In this document: positions 1-4,211 of the stretch, piece by piece
Layout of the letters: each line of letters begins with the position of its first letter
Numbering within the stretch: the stretch's first letter is position 1
NCBI GenBank assembly: GCA_036986155.1
Contig: BTRA01000168.1
Coordinates: forward strand, 1-5,965
From: JACZXQ01 sp036986155
Lineage (GTDB): Bacteria; Gemmatimonadota; Gemmatimonadetes; Longimicrobiales; Gaopeijiaceae
DNA length: 5,965 nt
Direction of reading: 5' to 3'
The notes under the pieces: model-generated
The model's input: the letters and a program-made list of their open reading frames with translations, nothing else
What the model was told of the DNA's origin: nothing
Database searches by the model: none
Position numbers and translations under genes: made by a program

Positions 1-31
1 GCGCTGTTGGAGTCAGCGGGCAGGAGGTGCG

Positions 32-70
32 CCGAGCGCCCCTCTTCCTTCCCTCACCTAGGGGGCTCGG
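32..70 (+). other. Strong hairpin in control region, copy 1
   Basis: CCGAGC (32-37) pairs with GCTCGG (65-70), and CCCCT (39-43) pairs with AGGGG (60-64), with one bulged G at 38. This gives 11 pairs around a pyrimidine-rich 16-nt loop (44-59). CTTCCC in the loop (48-53) could instead pair with GGGAAG (69-74), so a switch between two folds is possible. A T-rich stretch starts about 25 bases downstream, too far for a classical intrinsic terminator. The role is unknown. Confidence 0.6.
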
Positions 71-101
71 GAAGTGGGCGGGGTTCCACGTCTCTTTGCC
101 C

Positions 102-130
102 TTGCTTTTGAGTTTTCCACATTGTATCCA
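102..130 (+). promoter_or_regulatory. Possible promoter for cassette 1
   Basis: TTGCTT (102-107) and TATCCA (125-130) are spaced 17 bp, at the only AT-richer spot before the operon. The match to sigma-70 consensus is modest. The same -35 and spacing recur in copy 2 with TATACA at the -10 position. A start near 137 would leave a ~33-nt leader before the gene A ATG at 170. Confidence 0.35.
113..121 (+). promoter_or_regulatory. DnaA-box-like 9-mer, copy 1
   Basis: TTTTCCACA fits the relaxed DnaA box TT(A/T)TNCACA on the plus strand. It is the last nine bases of the invariant element. A single 9-mer can occur by chance, and it overlaps the spacer of the proposed promoter, so a role in replication is only a possibility. 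Confidence 0.3.
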
Positions 131-169
131 CTACATGCAAGATGTCGCTCCTAATCGAAGAGGGCCTTG

Positions 170-565
170 ATGGGCCAGTCGGACGCCAGAGAATCACCAC
201 GCAAAGGGCGCGCCCATCGCCCCGGTCGATTCCGGTCCGTCTGGCAGGTCCTCAAGGGCGAGTCACTGGTACCCGACGAGATCCGGTGGGAGTGGATCGA
301 GTATCAGCAGACGTTCAACTCGCTCCTCGAGAAGTACTCCGCCCAGCTCGCCCGGGCGTCCAAGGCCGAGAAGGTGCGAATCAAGGCCCTGTCGGAGGCT
401 CTCGAGCCGTCGTCGCCCGTCTCACGCCCCGCGCCCCGATCCCACAAGGCAGAGCTCCGGGCCCGGGCGGCAGCACTGCGAGGGATCGGCGTCCCGGAGC
501 GGACCTACGAGGGGCCAATGTCCGACCACGTTCCCCCGCCCCTGGCACCGGAGAAAGAGCCGTGA
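170..565 (+). CDS. Gene A, copy 1: helix-rich charged protein, function unknown
   Basis: This encodes 131 residues. I chose the ATG at 170 because MGQS aligns exactly with the start of copy 2, and GAAGAGGG (157-164) lies 5 nt upstream; a TTG one codon earlier (167) is less likely. I do not recognise the family. The visible parts are a basic Pro-containing N-terminus (1-25), a conserved block with LVPDEIRW (33-40), a probable long helix or coiled coil rich in Glu, Lys, Arg and Ala (about 42-78), a Pro/Ser linker, a second helix (SHKAELRARAAALRG, 91-105) and a Pro-rich tail. There is no signal peptide or membrane segment. About 72% of residues match copy 2, well above the overlapping frame, so this is the coding frame here. 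It is first in the operon and its TGA overlaps the GTG of gene B. A scaffold or minor virion role is possible, but that is a guess. Confidence 0.85.
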   Translation: MGQSDARESPRKGRAHRPGRFRSVWQVLKGESLVPDEIRWEWIEYQQTFNSLLEKYSAQLARASKAEKVRIKALSEALEPSSPVSRPAPRSHKAELRARAAALRGIGVPERTYEGPMSDHVPPPLAPEKEP

Positions 566-1107
566 GCCTAGCAGTGAAAGTTGCCCGTGCCGGTAGCCAG
601 GGAGGGATTGGGGCCGGTCGTCGTGTCACGTCCGGAGATCCGGGCCTCCTCGGCTTCCTCAAAGGGGCGGCCAGGACGGCGGTCGGCTTCGCAACCGGGG
701 GGCCGGGGGGCGCACTCACGGCTTTTCAGCAGTCGATCCGTCCTGGCCGACCGGCGGCACCTCGAGGTGCGATCCCGTTCGGACCGACCGGCACCTTCGC
801 CCAGCCGTCCGCTCCGATCCGGGCCGCTCAGCGGTTCGTTCCCGGGGGCAAGACGGGCGAGGAGATGGTCAAGCTCGCGTGTCCCAAGGGCTACCGGCCG
901 AACAAGAGCGATTACTTCCTGACCGACGGGACGTTCGTGGCCGCTGGCTCCAAGTGTGTGAAGTACCGTCGTCGCAACCCGATGAATGCTCGAGCTCTGA
1001 GCAACGCGATCACTCGGATCAACGGCGGCAAGCGTTTCCAGAACACGCTGTCCGAGATCTCGACCGGCAAGTTCACCGCCGCTGGCAAGCACAAGGCCCA
1101 CCACTAG
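562..1107 (+). CDS. Gene B, copy 1: basic Gly/Arg-rich RRRNPMN-motif protein, putative minor virion protein
   Basis: This encodes 181 residues from a GTG that overlaps the gene A stop (GTGA), with GGAG at 550-553 placed 8 nt upstream. An in-frame ATG at 142 would give 321 residues, but that extension is Arg/Pro-rich, overlaps all of gene A and is poorly conserved between copies. Conservation jumps at this GTG. Features: a Gly/Ala-rich, moderately hydrophobic segment (29-56, containing GFLKGAARTA), a Pro-rich linker (60-86), then a conserved C-terminal domain (95-165) with Cys107, Cys132 and the basic motif RRRNPMNARAL (136-146), and a His/Lys tail. From memory, similar Arg-rich motifs followed by an Ala-rich helix occur in small basic proteins of uncultured phages; I could not check this. 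DNA binding or membrane penetration is inferred. About 85% identical to copy 2. Confidence 0.8.
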   Translation: MSLAVKVARAGSQGGIGAGRRVTSGDPGLLGFLKGAARTAVGFATGGPGGALTAFQQSIRPGRPAAPRGAIPFGPTGTFAQPSAPIRAAQRFVPGGKTGEEMVKLACPKGYRPNKSDYFLTDGTFVAAGSKCVKYRRRNPMNARALSNAITRINGGKRFQNTLSEISTGKFTAAGKHKAHH

Positions 1108-1111
1108 GCTC

Positions 1112-1333
1112 ATGCTGCATTCACGCCTACGTCGGAGAAAGCTCCGAGGTGCCACGCTCCAGGGGGGCAACGAGGTGAAGGTTCCCGGCGTAGGCGAGCT
1201 CCGAACGATGTGCTCGAGCGCGCATCGCGTTTCCCGTCTTTGCTCACTCCTGGGGGTGGGCGAGTCCGACCAGGACGACGAGCTCCTGGACGGTGACACC
1301 ACCCCTTACATCTGGGACGTGACCCATGCCTAG
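1112..1333 (+). CDS. Gene C, copy 1: small conserved protein of unknown function
   Basis: This encodes 73 residues from an ATG 4 nt after the gene B stop. No strong SD is seen (AAGG at 1093-1096 is distant), so translational coupling to B is likely. The last eight bases overlap the start of gene D. The protein has a basic N-terminus (HSRLRRRKLR), a central VPGVGEL, two Cys in the middle part, SRLCSLLGVGE, an acidic DQDDE patch and a PYIWD end. I recognise no family. About 73% of residues match copy 2 and most other changes are at third positions, which supports coding. However, several blocks are identical at every base, including synonymous sites (1150-1169, 1180-1198, 1238-1264), so the DNA or RNA probably carries a second signal. 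It could be a linker or scaffold-like virion part; this is unproven. Confidence 0.7.
   Translation: MLHSRLRRRKLRGATLQGGNEVKVPGVGELRTMCSSAHRVSRLCSLLGVGESDQDDELLDGDTTPYIWDVTHA
1124..1196 (+). other. Conserved long-range stem inside gene C, copy 1
   Basis: Bases 1124-1135 (CGCCTACGTCGG) can pair with 1185-1196 (CCGGCGTAGGCG): 12 pairs, one of them G-U. The stem encloses 49 nt that include an identical block with six consecutive G (1162-1167). In copy 2 the same stem is kept, and a C-to-T change turns one G-C pair into G-U. This is a candidate mRNA structure, for example for coupling of B, C and D translation or for packaging. Confidence 0.45.
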
Positions 1334-1667
1334 CATTCTGGTCCAGACCACCGCTGCGGCCGCCGGCGCGACCGTCAACCCGTTGCAGGGCTCGCAGTAC
1401 GAGTACCTGCCCTTCGATGCGCTCGTCGAGTTCGCAGTCTATGCGGATACGGGTGACACCTGGTCGATCAGCGTCTTCAGTGGCAGCGATGTTCTGATGC
1501 AGAGCTCGACGGCGCCGATCCTCGCGACGGCGACGCCGATCATCTACCCCGACCACTTCTTCCTGAACGACGTGGCCGCCGCTGGTGAACGGCTCGGCGT
1601 CCAGGCTGTGAACGGGAGCGGAGGCGCGGCGGACCTGCGGACGTTGGTCCGCATTACTCCGCTGTAG
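1326..1667 (+). CDS. Gene D, copy 1: small beta-rich putative structural protein
   Basis: This encodes 113 residues from an ATG overlapping the end of gene C by 8 nt, with GGGA (1314-1317) 8 nt upstream. The sequence alternates hydrophobic and polar residues and is rich in Gly, Thr, Val and Asp. It has NPLQGSQYEYLPFDALVEF (18-36), then DTGDTWSISVFSGSDVL (41-57) and a closing RTLVRITPL (105-113). This pattern suggests a compact beta-sandwich with no membrane segment or signal peptide. It is the best conserved protein of the cassette (7 differences in 113 to copy 2), as expected for a subunit making many contacts, such as a shell or decoration protein of a small virion. That role is inferred from context and composition. 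A carbohydrate-binding or other beta domain is the main alternative. Confidence 0.82.
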   Translation: MPSILVQTTAAAAGATVNPLQGSQYEYLPFDALVEFAVYADTGDTWSISVFSGSDVLMQSSTAPILATATPIIYPDHFFLNDVAAAGERLGVQAVNGSGGAADLRTLVRITPL

Positions 1668-1673
1668 GGGACC

Positions 1674-2264
1674 GTGGCCTTTCAGATCAACACCCCCCGG
1701 CCGGGCGAGGCGCTCGGCCGGGAGTTCGGGCTCCGGGGGCGGATCCGCCCCCAGCTCGAGGAGTTCATCGTCCCGACCGTACAGATCGCGGATCTGTCCT
1801 CCCTCGGCCTTCCCTCGCCGACCCGCCGGTGTAGCGCCGCGTTCTACCAGCCAGCTGTCGTGGCGGAAGCGGCCACGTGGTCGATCGAAATGCAGCCAGG
1901 ATCGATGGCGGTCCTCAAGTCGTTTTTCTTCCGGCCAACCGCGGCTGATCAGATCCGCGCCGAGTTCCTGCAATCCGTGGGTGTCCCGGGCTCGCTCGCG
2001 GCGTCGGGGTTCTCAGACGCGAGGCTGACAGTCGCCGGTGAGATCCCGTGGGGGCAGCTGCTGTATGGAACGGCAATCCCGGCCATCGCAACGGAATGGC
2101 GAGGAGCCGCGAACACGGACGGCTTCGTGTACCAAGACCCCGGCTGGATCGTCTACAACCCGATCGGAGGGGTGAACCCTGTCTCCATCTGGTTCCAATC
2201 CGAAACGATCAATCAGGCGGTGCGAGGTGGAATCGAGTGGGTCGAGTATGCACTTGAATCGTGA
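1674..2264 (+). CDS. Gene E, copy 1: putative structural protein, variable between copies
   Basis: This encodes 196 residues from a GTG 6 nt after the gene D stop, with AGGGG immediately upstream. The copy 2 homologue starts with ATG at the matching place. The N-terminus (1-45) holds a recognisable block, R-x-RP-x-LEEFI-x-PTV, shared with copy 2. Between about 45 and 105 little aligns. Later shared marks are F-[ST]-D-x-RL, PWG, DG-x4-GW and the terminal EW-x-EY. The sequence looks beta-rich, with many Pro, Gly and aromatic residues and no signal peptide or membrane segment. Overall identity to copy 2 is about one third, far below its neighbours. A capsid, spike or receptor-binding protein with a conserved anchoring N-terminus and a variable body would fit; this is inference. 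Its TGA overlaps the GTG of the lysin gene. Confidence 0.82.
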   Translation: MAFQINTPRPGEALGREFGLRGRIRPQLEEFIVPTVQIADLSSLGLPSPTRRCSAAFYQPAVVAEAATWSIEMQPGSMAVLKSFFFRPTAADQIRAEFLQSVGVPGSLAASGFSDARLTVAGEIPWGQLLYGTAIPAIATEWRGAANTDGFVYQDPGWIVYNPIGGVNPVSIWFQSETINQAVRGGIEWVEYALES

Positions 2265-2635
2265 GTGGTCGGCTGAAGCTCGCGGGCCTTCACCCCGACG
2301 TTAAGCGCAACGCGGAGTGGGCGTTAGCGTGGGCCGACTACTACAGCGTCCCCGTCACAGTGACATCTGGCTTTCGATCCTGGGCAGAGCAGTCCAGGCT
2401 TCGCAGAAACTTCGAACAGTGCGTGGCTACCGGCCGGTTCGGGAAGGCGGCGGACTGCATGTTTCCAGCAAACAAACCCGGCGATTCCAGCCACAACTAC
2501 GGCCTTTCCTTCGATTCCACCGTGCCCCCCTGGGCACTGGCATGGTGGACCAGCGTCCGCGAGCTCGCGGGCTTCAGAGTCCCACCGGGGGACATCGTTC
2601 ACGCTGAAGTGCCCTCCTGGAGGCAGTACGTATGA
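2261..2635 (+). CDS. Gene F, copy 1: M15-family zinc peptidoglycan endopeptidase (endolysin-like)
   Basis: This encodes 124 residues from a GTG overlapping the gene E stop (GTGA). It is a minimal catalytic domain of the VanY / L-alanyl-D-glutamate peptidase type (MEROPS M15), which cuts peptide stems of peptidoglycan. Landmarks: SGFRS (36-40), the SxHxxGxxxD signature with zinc ligands His78 and Asp85, and DIVHAE (111-116) giving the likely catalytic Asp111 and third zinc ligand His114, as in the D-x-x-H arrangement of T5-type endolysins. All these residues are present in both copies. There is no signal peptide, wall-binding domain or holin partner nearby, so it acts either as a cytoplasmic endolysin released by an unseen factor or as a virion-associated entry lysin. 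Cys54 and Cys66 are shared by both copies. The start of gene G overlaps its stop (ATGA). Confidence 0.92.
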   Translation: MSGRLKLAGLHPDVKRNAEWALAWADYYSVPVTVTSGFRSWAEQSRLRRNFEQCVATGRFGKAADCMFPANKPGDSSHNYGLSFDSTVPPWALAWWTSVRELAGFRVPPGDIVHAEVPSWRQYV

Positions 2636-2895
2636 GGAGTTCACCCCCTCCGAGCTCGAGGAACGAAACCCGTGCGGCCGTAACCGGCCACCGGTTCACG
2701 TTCACGCTTGACGAAGAATCGAGGCTGTATCGGCTCACGAACCGCATTCAAAGCAACCTGCGGCGGAAGCGCGCCGGTTGGAGGGTCTGCGTCGTCCAGG
2801 ACGTGACGGATATGCATGTGGTGATCCAAGGTGCACTGGACCGGAGCGACAGGCCCGAGGCTATCAACCCCGATTTTCCCCCACCCCTCGGGTAG
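2632..2895 (+). CDS. Gene G, copy 1: small protein of unknown function, last in operon
   Basis: This encodes 87 residues from an ATG overlapping the gene F stop (ATGA), with GGAGG (2619-2623) 8 nt upstream, the best SD in the cassette. I do not recognise the family. The N-terminus is Ser/Pro-rich, followed by VTGHRFTFTLDEESRLYRL, a basic stretch and WRVCVVQDVTDMHVVIQGAL. This looks like a small alpha/beta domain with a beta-strand pair at the end. The tail is Pro-rich. No membrane segment is visible, so it is not an obvious holin, although it follows the lysin. Over the 69 comparable residues about 81% match copy 2, and changes avoid the two core blocks, so it is a real gene. It may be a lysis accessory or regulatory protein. 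Confidence 0.8.
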   Translation: MRSSPPPSSRNETRAAVTGHRFTFTLDEESRLYRLTNRIQSNLRRKRAGWRVCVVQDVTDMHVVIQGALDRSDRPEAINPDFPPPLG

Positions 2896-2899
2896 GGGT
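2883..2899 (+). other. Short hairpin over the gene G stop codon
   Basis: ACCCCT (2883-2888) pairs with AGGGGT (2894-2899) around a 5-nt loop and encloses the TAG stop of gene G. No T-run follows, so it is not a classical terminator by itself. It may help protect or end the transcript together with the larger hairpin at 2923-2964. Confidence 0.35.
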
Positions 2900-2922
2900 C
2901 GGTCCACGAAGTGCGTTACACG

Positions 2923-2964
2923 CGATCCTCGAGCTCCGTTTCTGAGCTGCGAGCTCGAGAATCG
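2923..2964 (+). terminator. Large inverted repeat after operon 1, possible terminator or signal
   Basis: CTCGAGCTC (2928-2936) pairs with GAGCTCGAG (2951-2959). Beyond one C/A mismatch, CGAT (2923-2926) pairs with ATCG (2961-2964), giving 13 pairs and a 14-nt loop. It begins 27 bases after the gene G stop, where a terminator would be expected. No U-tract follows, so intrinsic termination would be weak. A role as a protein-binding site or in replication or packaging is an equal possibility. The copy 2 equivalent lies outside the window. Confidence 0.45.
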
Positions 2965-2998
2965 ACCATAGTGAAGCTCGGCCCGGCAAATAGTCGAT

Positions 2999-3021
2999 TG
3001 AGGGCGTCAGCATCGCCCTCA
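2999..3021 (+). other. Perfect 8-bp hairpin in intercassette region
   Basis: TGAGGGCG (2999-3006) and CGCCCTCA (3014-3021) are perfect inverted repeats around the 7-nt loop TCAGCAT. There is no T-tract. The role is unknown. Confidence 0.45.
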
Positions 3022-3096
3022 GAGCCATGGGCATCGACGGCGCAACGCGCCTGGGGAGTCCGATAAGTCCGAGCGGCAGGCCAACTACCTGCCCAC

Positions 3097-3126
3097 CCCG
3101 CTGATAGCGCTGTTGGAGTCAGCGGG
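3097..3126 (+). other. Hairpin at the cassette boundary
   Basis: CCCGCTGA (3097-3104) pairs perfectly with TCAGCGGG (3119-3126) around a 14-nt loop. CC (3093-3094) with GG (3129-3130) and ACC (3087-3089) with GGT (3132-3134) can extend it past small internal loops. The loop carries the palindrome AGCGCT (3106-3111). The right arm recurs unchanged at 13-20; the left arm of copy 1 would lie just outside the window. Confidence 0.55.
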
Positions 3127-3227
3127 CAGGAGGTGCGCCGAGCGCCCCTCTTCCTTCCCTCACCTAGGGGGCTCGGGAAGTGGGCGGGGTTCCACGTCTC
3201 TTTGCCCTTGCTTTTGAGTTTTCCACA
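3107..3227 (+). repeat. Invariant 121-bp non-coding element, copy 2
   Basis: This is the identical partner of bases 1-121. Here the left side is visible, so the stem 3097-3104/3119-3126 is complete. After 3227 the copies diverge for about 20 bases up to the gene A leader, where copy 2 has an AT-rich stretch (TTATACACA at 3230-3238) that differs from copy 1. Confidence 0.9.
3138..3176 (+). other. Strong hairpin in control region, copy 2
   Basis: This has the same bulged 11-pair hairpin as at 32-70 (arms 3138-3143/3171-3176 and 3145-3149/3166-3170, bulged G at 3144). The sequence is unchanged, so it gives no compensatory evidence. The inverted repeat is seen directly; its function is inferred only from position and identity. 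Confidence 0.6.
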
Positions 3228-3236
3228 CATTATACA
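3208..3236 (+). promoter_or_regulatory. Possible promoter for cassette 2
   Basis: TTGCTT (3208-3213) and TATACA (3231-3236) are separated by 17 bp, in an AT-rich island of an otherwise GC-rich region. The -10-like element is closer to consensus than its copy-1 partner, so the two operons might be expressed at different strength. This is inferred from sequence only. Confidence 0.4.
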
Positions 3237-3238
3237 CA
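3219..3238 (+). promoter_or_regulatory. Pair of DnaA-box-like 9-mers, copy 2
   Basis: TTTTCCACA (3219-3227) is followed two bases later by TTATACACA (3230-3238). Both match TT(A/T)TNCACA in the same orientation. Copy 1 has the first but only a degenerate second. The pair sits in the AT-rich spot before gene A and overlaps the promoter call, so it could be origin-like, regulatory or coincidental. Confidence 0.3.
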
Positions 3239-3275
3239 TAGGTCAAGATGTCGCTCCTTATCGAAGAGTCGCTGA

Positions 3276-3668
3276 ATGGGGCAGTCGGAAGACAGAGAAG
3301 CACCAGAGCTCGAACGCCCAGCCCGACCCGGTTACTTCCGGTCGCTGTGGCACGTCCTACGGGGCCGAAGCCTCGTACCCGACGAGATCCTGTGGCAGTG
3401 GTTCGAGTACCAACAGGTCTTCAACGACCTCCTGCAGCGATACAGCGCCCAACTCGCCCGGGCCGCCAAGGCGGAAAAGTCGCGGATCAAGGCCCTGTCC
3501 GAGGCGCTCGACCCACAGCCCTCATCGCGCCCGCTCCCACGGTCCCACAAGGCCGAGCTCCGGGCTCGAGCCGCGGCACTCCGCGGACTCGGAGTCCCCT
3601 CACGGACACACGAAGGGCCGTCGTCCGACCTCGCACTCCCGCCCCTGGAACCGGAGAAACAGCCGTGA
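3276..3668 (+). CDS. Gene A, copy 2: helix-rich charged protein, function unknown
   Basis: This encodes 130 residues from the ATG at 3276, with GAAGAG (3263-3268) 7 nt upstream. It shares with copy 1 the LVPDEI block, the predicted helical segment ending in RIKALSEAL, and SHKAELRARAAALRG near the C-terminus. One residue is missing in the Pro/Ser linker, and the first 20 residues are the most variable part. About 72% identity overall. The gene ends in the same GTGA overlap with gene B. As in copy 1, a second frame stays open across the whole gene (from the ATG at 3248), but its product matches copy 1 much less well, so I treat that frame as non-coding. I cannot assign a family; a scaffold-like or other assembly role is speculative. 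Confidence 0.85.
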   Translation: MGQSEDREAPELERPARPGYFRSLWHVLRGRSLVPDEILWQWFEYQQVFNDLLQRYSAQLARAAKAEKSRIKALSEALDPQPSSRPLPRSHKAELRARAAALRGLGVPSRTHEGPSSDLALPPLEPEKQP

Positions 3669-4210
3669 GTCTAGCCGTGAAAGTTGCCCGTGCGGGTAGC
3701 CAGGGAGGAATCGGAGCCGGTCGCCGAGTCAGCGCTGGCGACCCAGGGATCTTCGGATTCCTCAAAGGGGCTGCGCGCACCGCGATCGGGTTCGCCACGG
3801 GCGGCCCCGGTGGCGCGTTGACCGCGTTTCAGCAATCGATCCGTCCCGGCAGGCCCTCACAGCCCCTGGGCTCGATACCGTTCGGACCGACGGCGCGACC
3901 CGCCCAGCCCTCCGGTTTCATCCGAGGAGTTCAGGCGGCGGTCCCGGGCGGGAAGACGGGGCAGGAGATGGTCAAACTCGCCTGTCCCAAGGGGTACCGC
4001 CCAAACAAGAGCGATTACTTCCTGATGGACGGTACCTTCATCGAAGCTGGCTCGAGGTGCGTCAAGTATCGACGGCGCAACCCGATGAATGCTCGAGCCC
4101 TCTCGTCCGCGATCGCACGGATCAACGGGGGCAAGCGATTCCAGAACACCCTGTCGGAGATCTCCACTGGCAAGTACACGGCCGGTGGCAAGCACAAGGC
4201 GCACCACTGA
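3665..4210 (+). CDS. Gene B, copy 2: basic Gly/Arg-rich RRRNPMN-motif protein, putative minor virion protein
   Basis: This encodes 181 residues from a GTG overlapping the gene A stop, with the same GGAGAAA upstream context as copy 1. The first 22 residues match copy 1 exactly, which supports this start over the in-frame ATG at 3248. The Gly/Ala-rich segment, Cys107, the motif KYRRRNPMNARALS and the KHKAHH tail are all kept. Differences cluster in the Pro-rich linker (about 65-92), as expected for a flexible region. About 85% identity. Many synonymous third-position differences separate the copies here, so the strong protein conservation reflects selection and not recent gene conversion. Nucleic-acid binding by the basic motif is inferred from composition. 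Confidence 0.8.
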   Translation: MSLAVKVARAGSQGGIGAGRRVSAGDPGIFGFLKGAARTAIGFATGGPGGALTAFQQSIRPGRPSQPLGSIPFGPTARPAQPSGFIRGVQAAVPGGKTGQEMVKLACPKGYRPNKSDYFLMDGTFIEAGSRCVKYRRRNPMNARALSSAIARINGGKRFQNTLSEISTGKYTAGGKHKAHH

Positions 4211-4211
4211 G

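Larger units (their letters stand above)
1..121 (+). repeat. Invariant 121-bp non-coding element, copy 1
   Basis: All 121 bases are identical to 3107-3227, while the flanking genes differ at many synonymous sites. The element contains the right arm of the hairpin seen complete at 3097-3126, a strong hairpin at 32-70, a T-rich tract at about 95-116 and the 9-mer TTTTCCACA at 113-121, where the identity stops. Its place between the end of one operon and the start of the next fits a control element: promoter/terminator, replication origin, packaging signal or recombination site. The function is inferred, not shown. Confidence 0.9.
1..3106 (+). repeat. Tandem cassette, copy 1 (genes A-G plus control region)
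   Basis: This is the first of two direct copies of a gene cassette. Base 1 aligns with base 3107, and gene order A-B-C-D-E-F-G, strand and junctions are the same in both copies. The offset between copies is 3106 at the left end, about 3097-3103 through A to D, and 3127 at G, because of small in-frame length changes and a longer gene E in copy 2. The unit codes for structural-looking proteins and a lysin but no visible replication or integration function. Protein identity between copies ranges from ~94% (D) to about one third (E), so the duplication is old or the copies arrived separately. The left edge is the window edge, inside the loop of an inverted repeat seen whole at 3097-3126. Confidence 0.95.
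2896..3275 (+). other. Intercassette non-coding region (~380 bp)
   Basis: No convincing gene is present on either strand. The stretch separates operon 1 from gene A of operon 2 and is dense in inverted repeats: 2923-2964, 2999-3021, GGCGC/GCGCC at 3039-3051, 3097-3126 and 3138-3176. It also has a short direct repeat AGTCCGA (3057-3063 and 3066-3072). Its right part contains the invariant 121-bp element and the proposed promoter. Bases 1-169 are the matching but left-truncated region of copy 1. Such density of structure fits an origin, packaging or recombination locus better than a plain spacer. Confidence 0.7.

Noticed and set aside
26..53. Xer/dif-like site starting GGTGCGC in the invariant element
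   Set aside because: Only the first seven bases resemble a dif arm; the central region and second arm do not match, and they instead form the 32-70 hairpin.
95..116. Intrinsic terminator from hairpin 32-70 plus the T-rich tract
   Set aside because: The T-rich stretch is interrupted and begins about 25 bases after the stem, so it does not meet the usual stem-then-U-run arrangement. Kept only as a hairpin.
568..1302. Long open frames on the minus strand, e.g. 568-1302, 1110-1973, 4015-4653 and 5136-5771
   Set aside because: They lie opposite conserved plus-strand genes, are Arg/Pro/Gly-rich as expected for antisense frames in GC-rich DNA, are not open over the same extents in both copies, and lack SD-like context.
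1112..1333. Gene C region as a riboswitch or other non-coding RNA instead of a gene
   Set aside because: Outside the invariant blocks, changes fall mainly at third positions and the one indel is in frame, so it is coding. An overlapping RNA signal remains possible, but no known riboswitch consensus was recognised.
1674..2264. Diversity-generating retroelement target in gene E
   Set aside because: No reverse transcriptase or template repeat is visible, and the differences between E copies are spread over all codon types with length changes, not limited to adenine positions.
3057..3072. Direct repeat AGTCCGA as a CRISPR or iteron array
   Set aside because: There are only two 7-bp copies two bases apart; too short and too few for either.
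2916..3239. Open frame on the minus strand in the intercassette region
   Set aside because: It spans the hairpin cluster, has no recognisable protein features and covers a region better explained as non-coding control DNA.
3133..3699. Plus-strand open frame from the control region into gene A of copy 2
   Set aside because: It starts in the invariant non-coding element and gives a Ser/Arg/Pro-rich shadow product in the third frame over gene A, with no matching conserved protein in copy 1.
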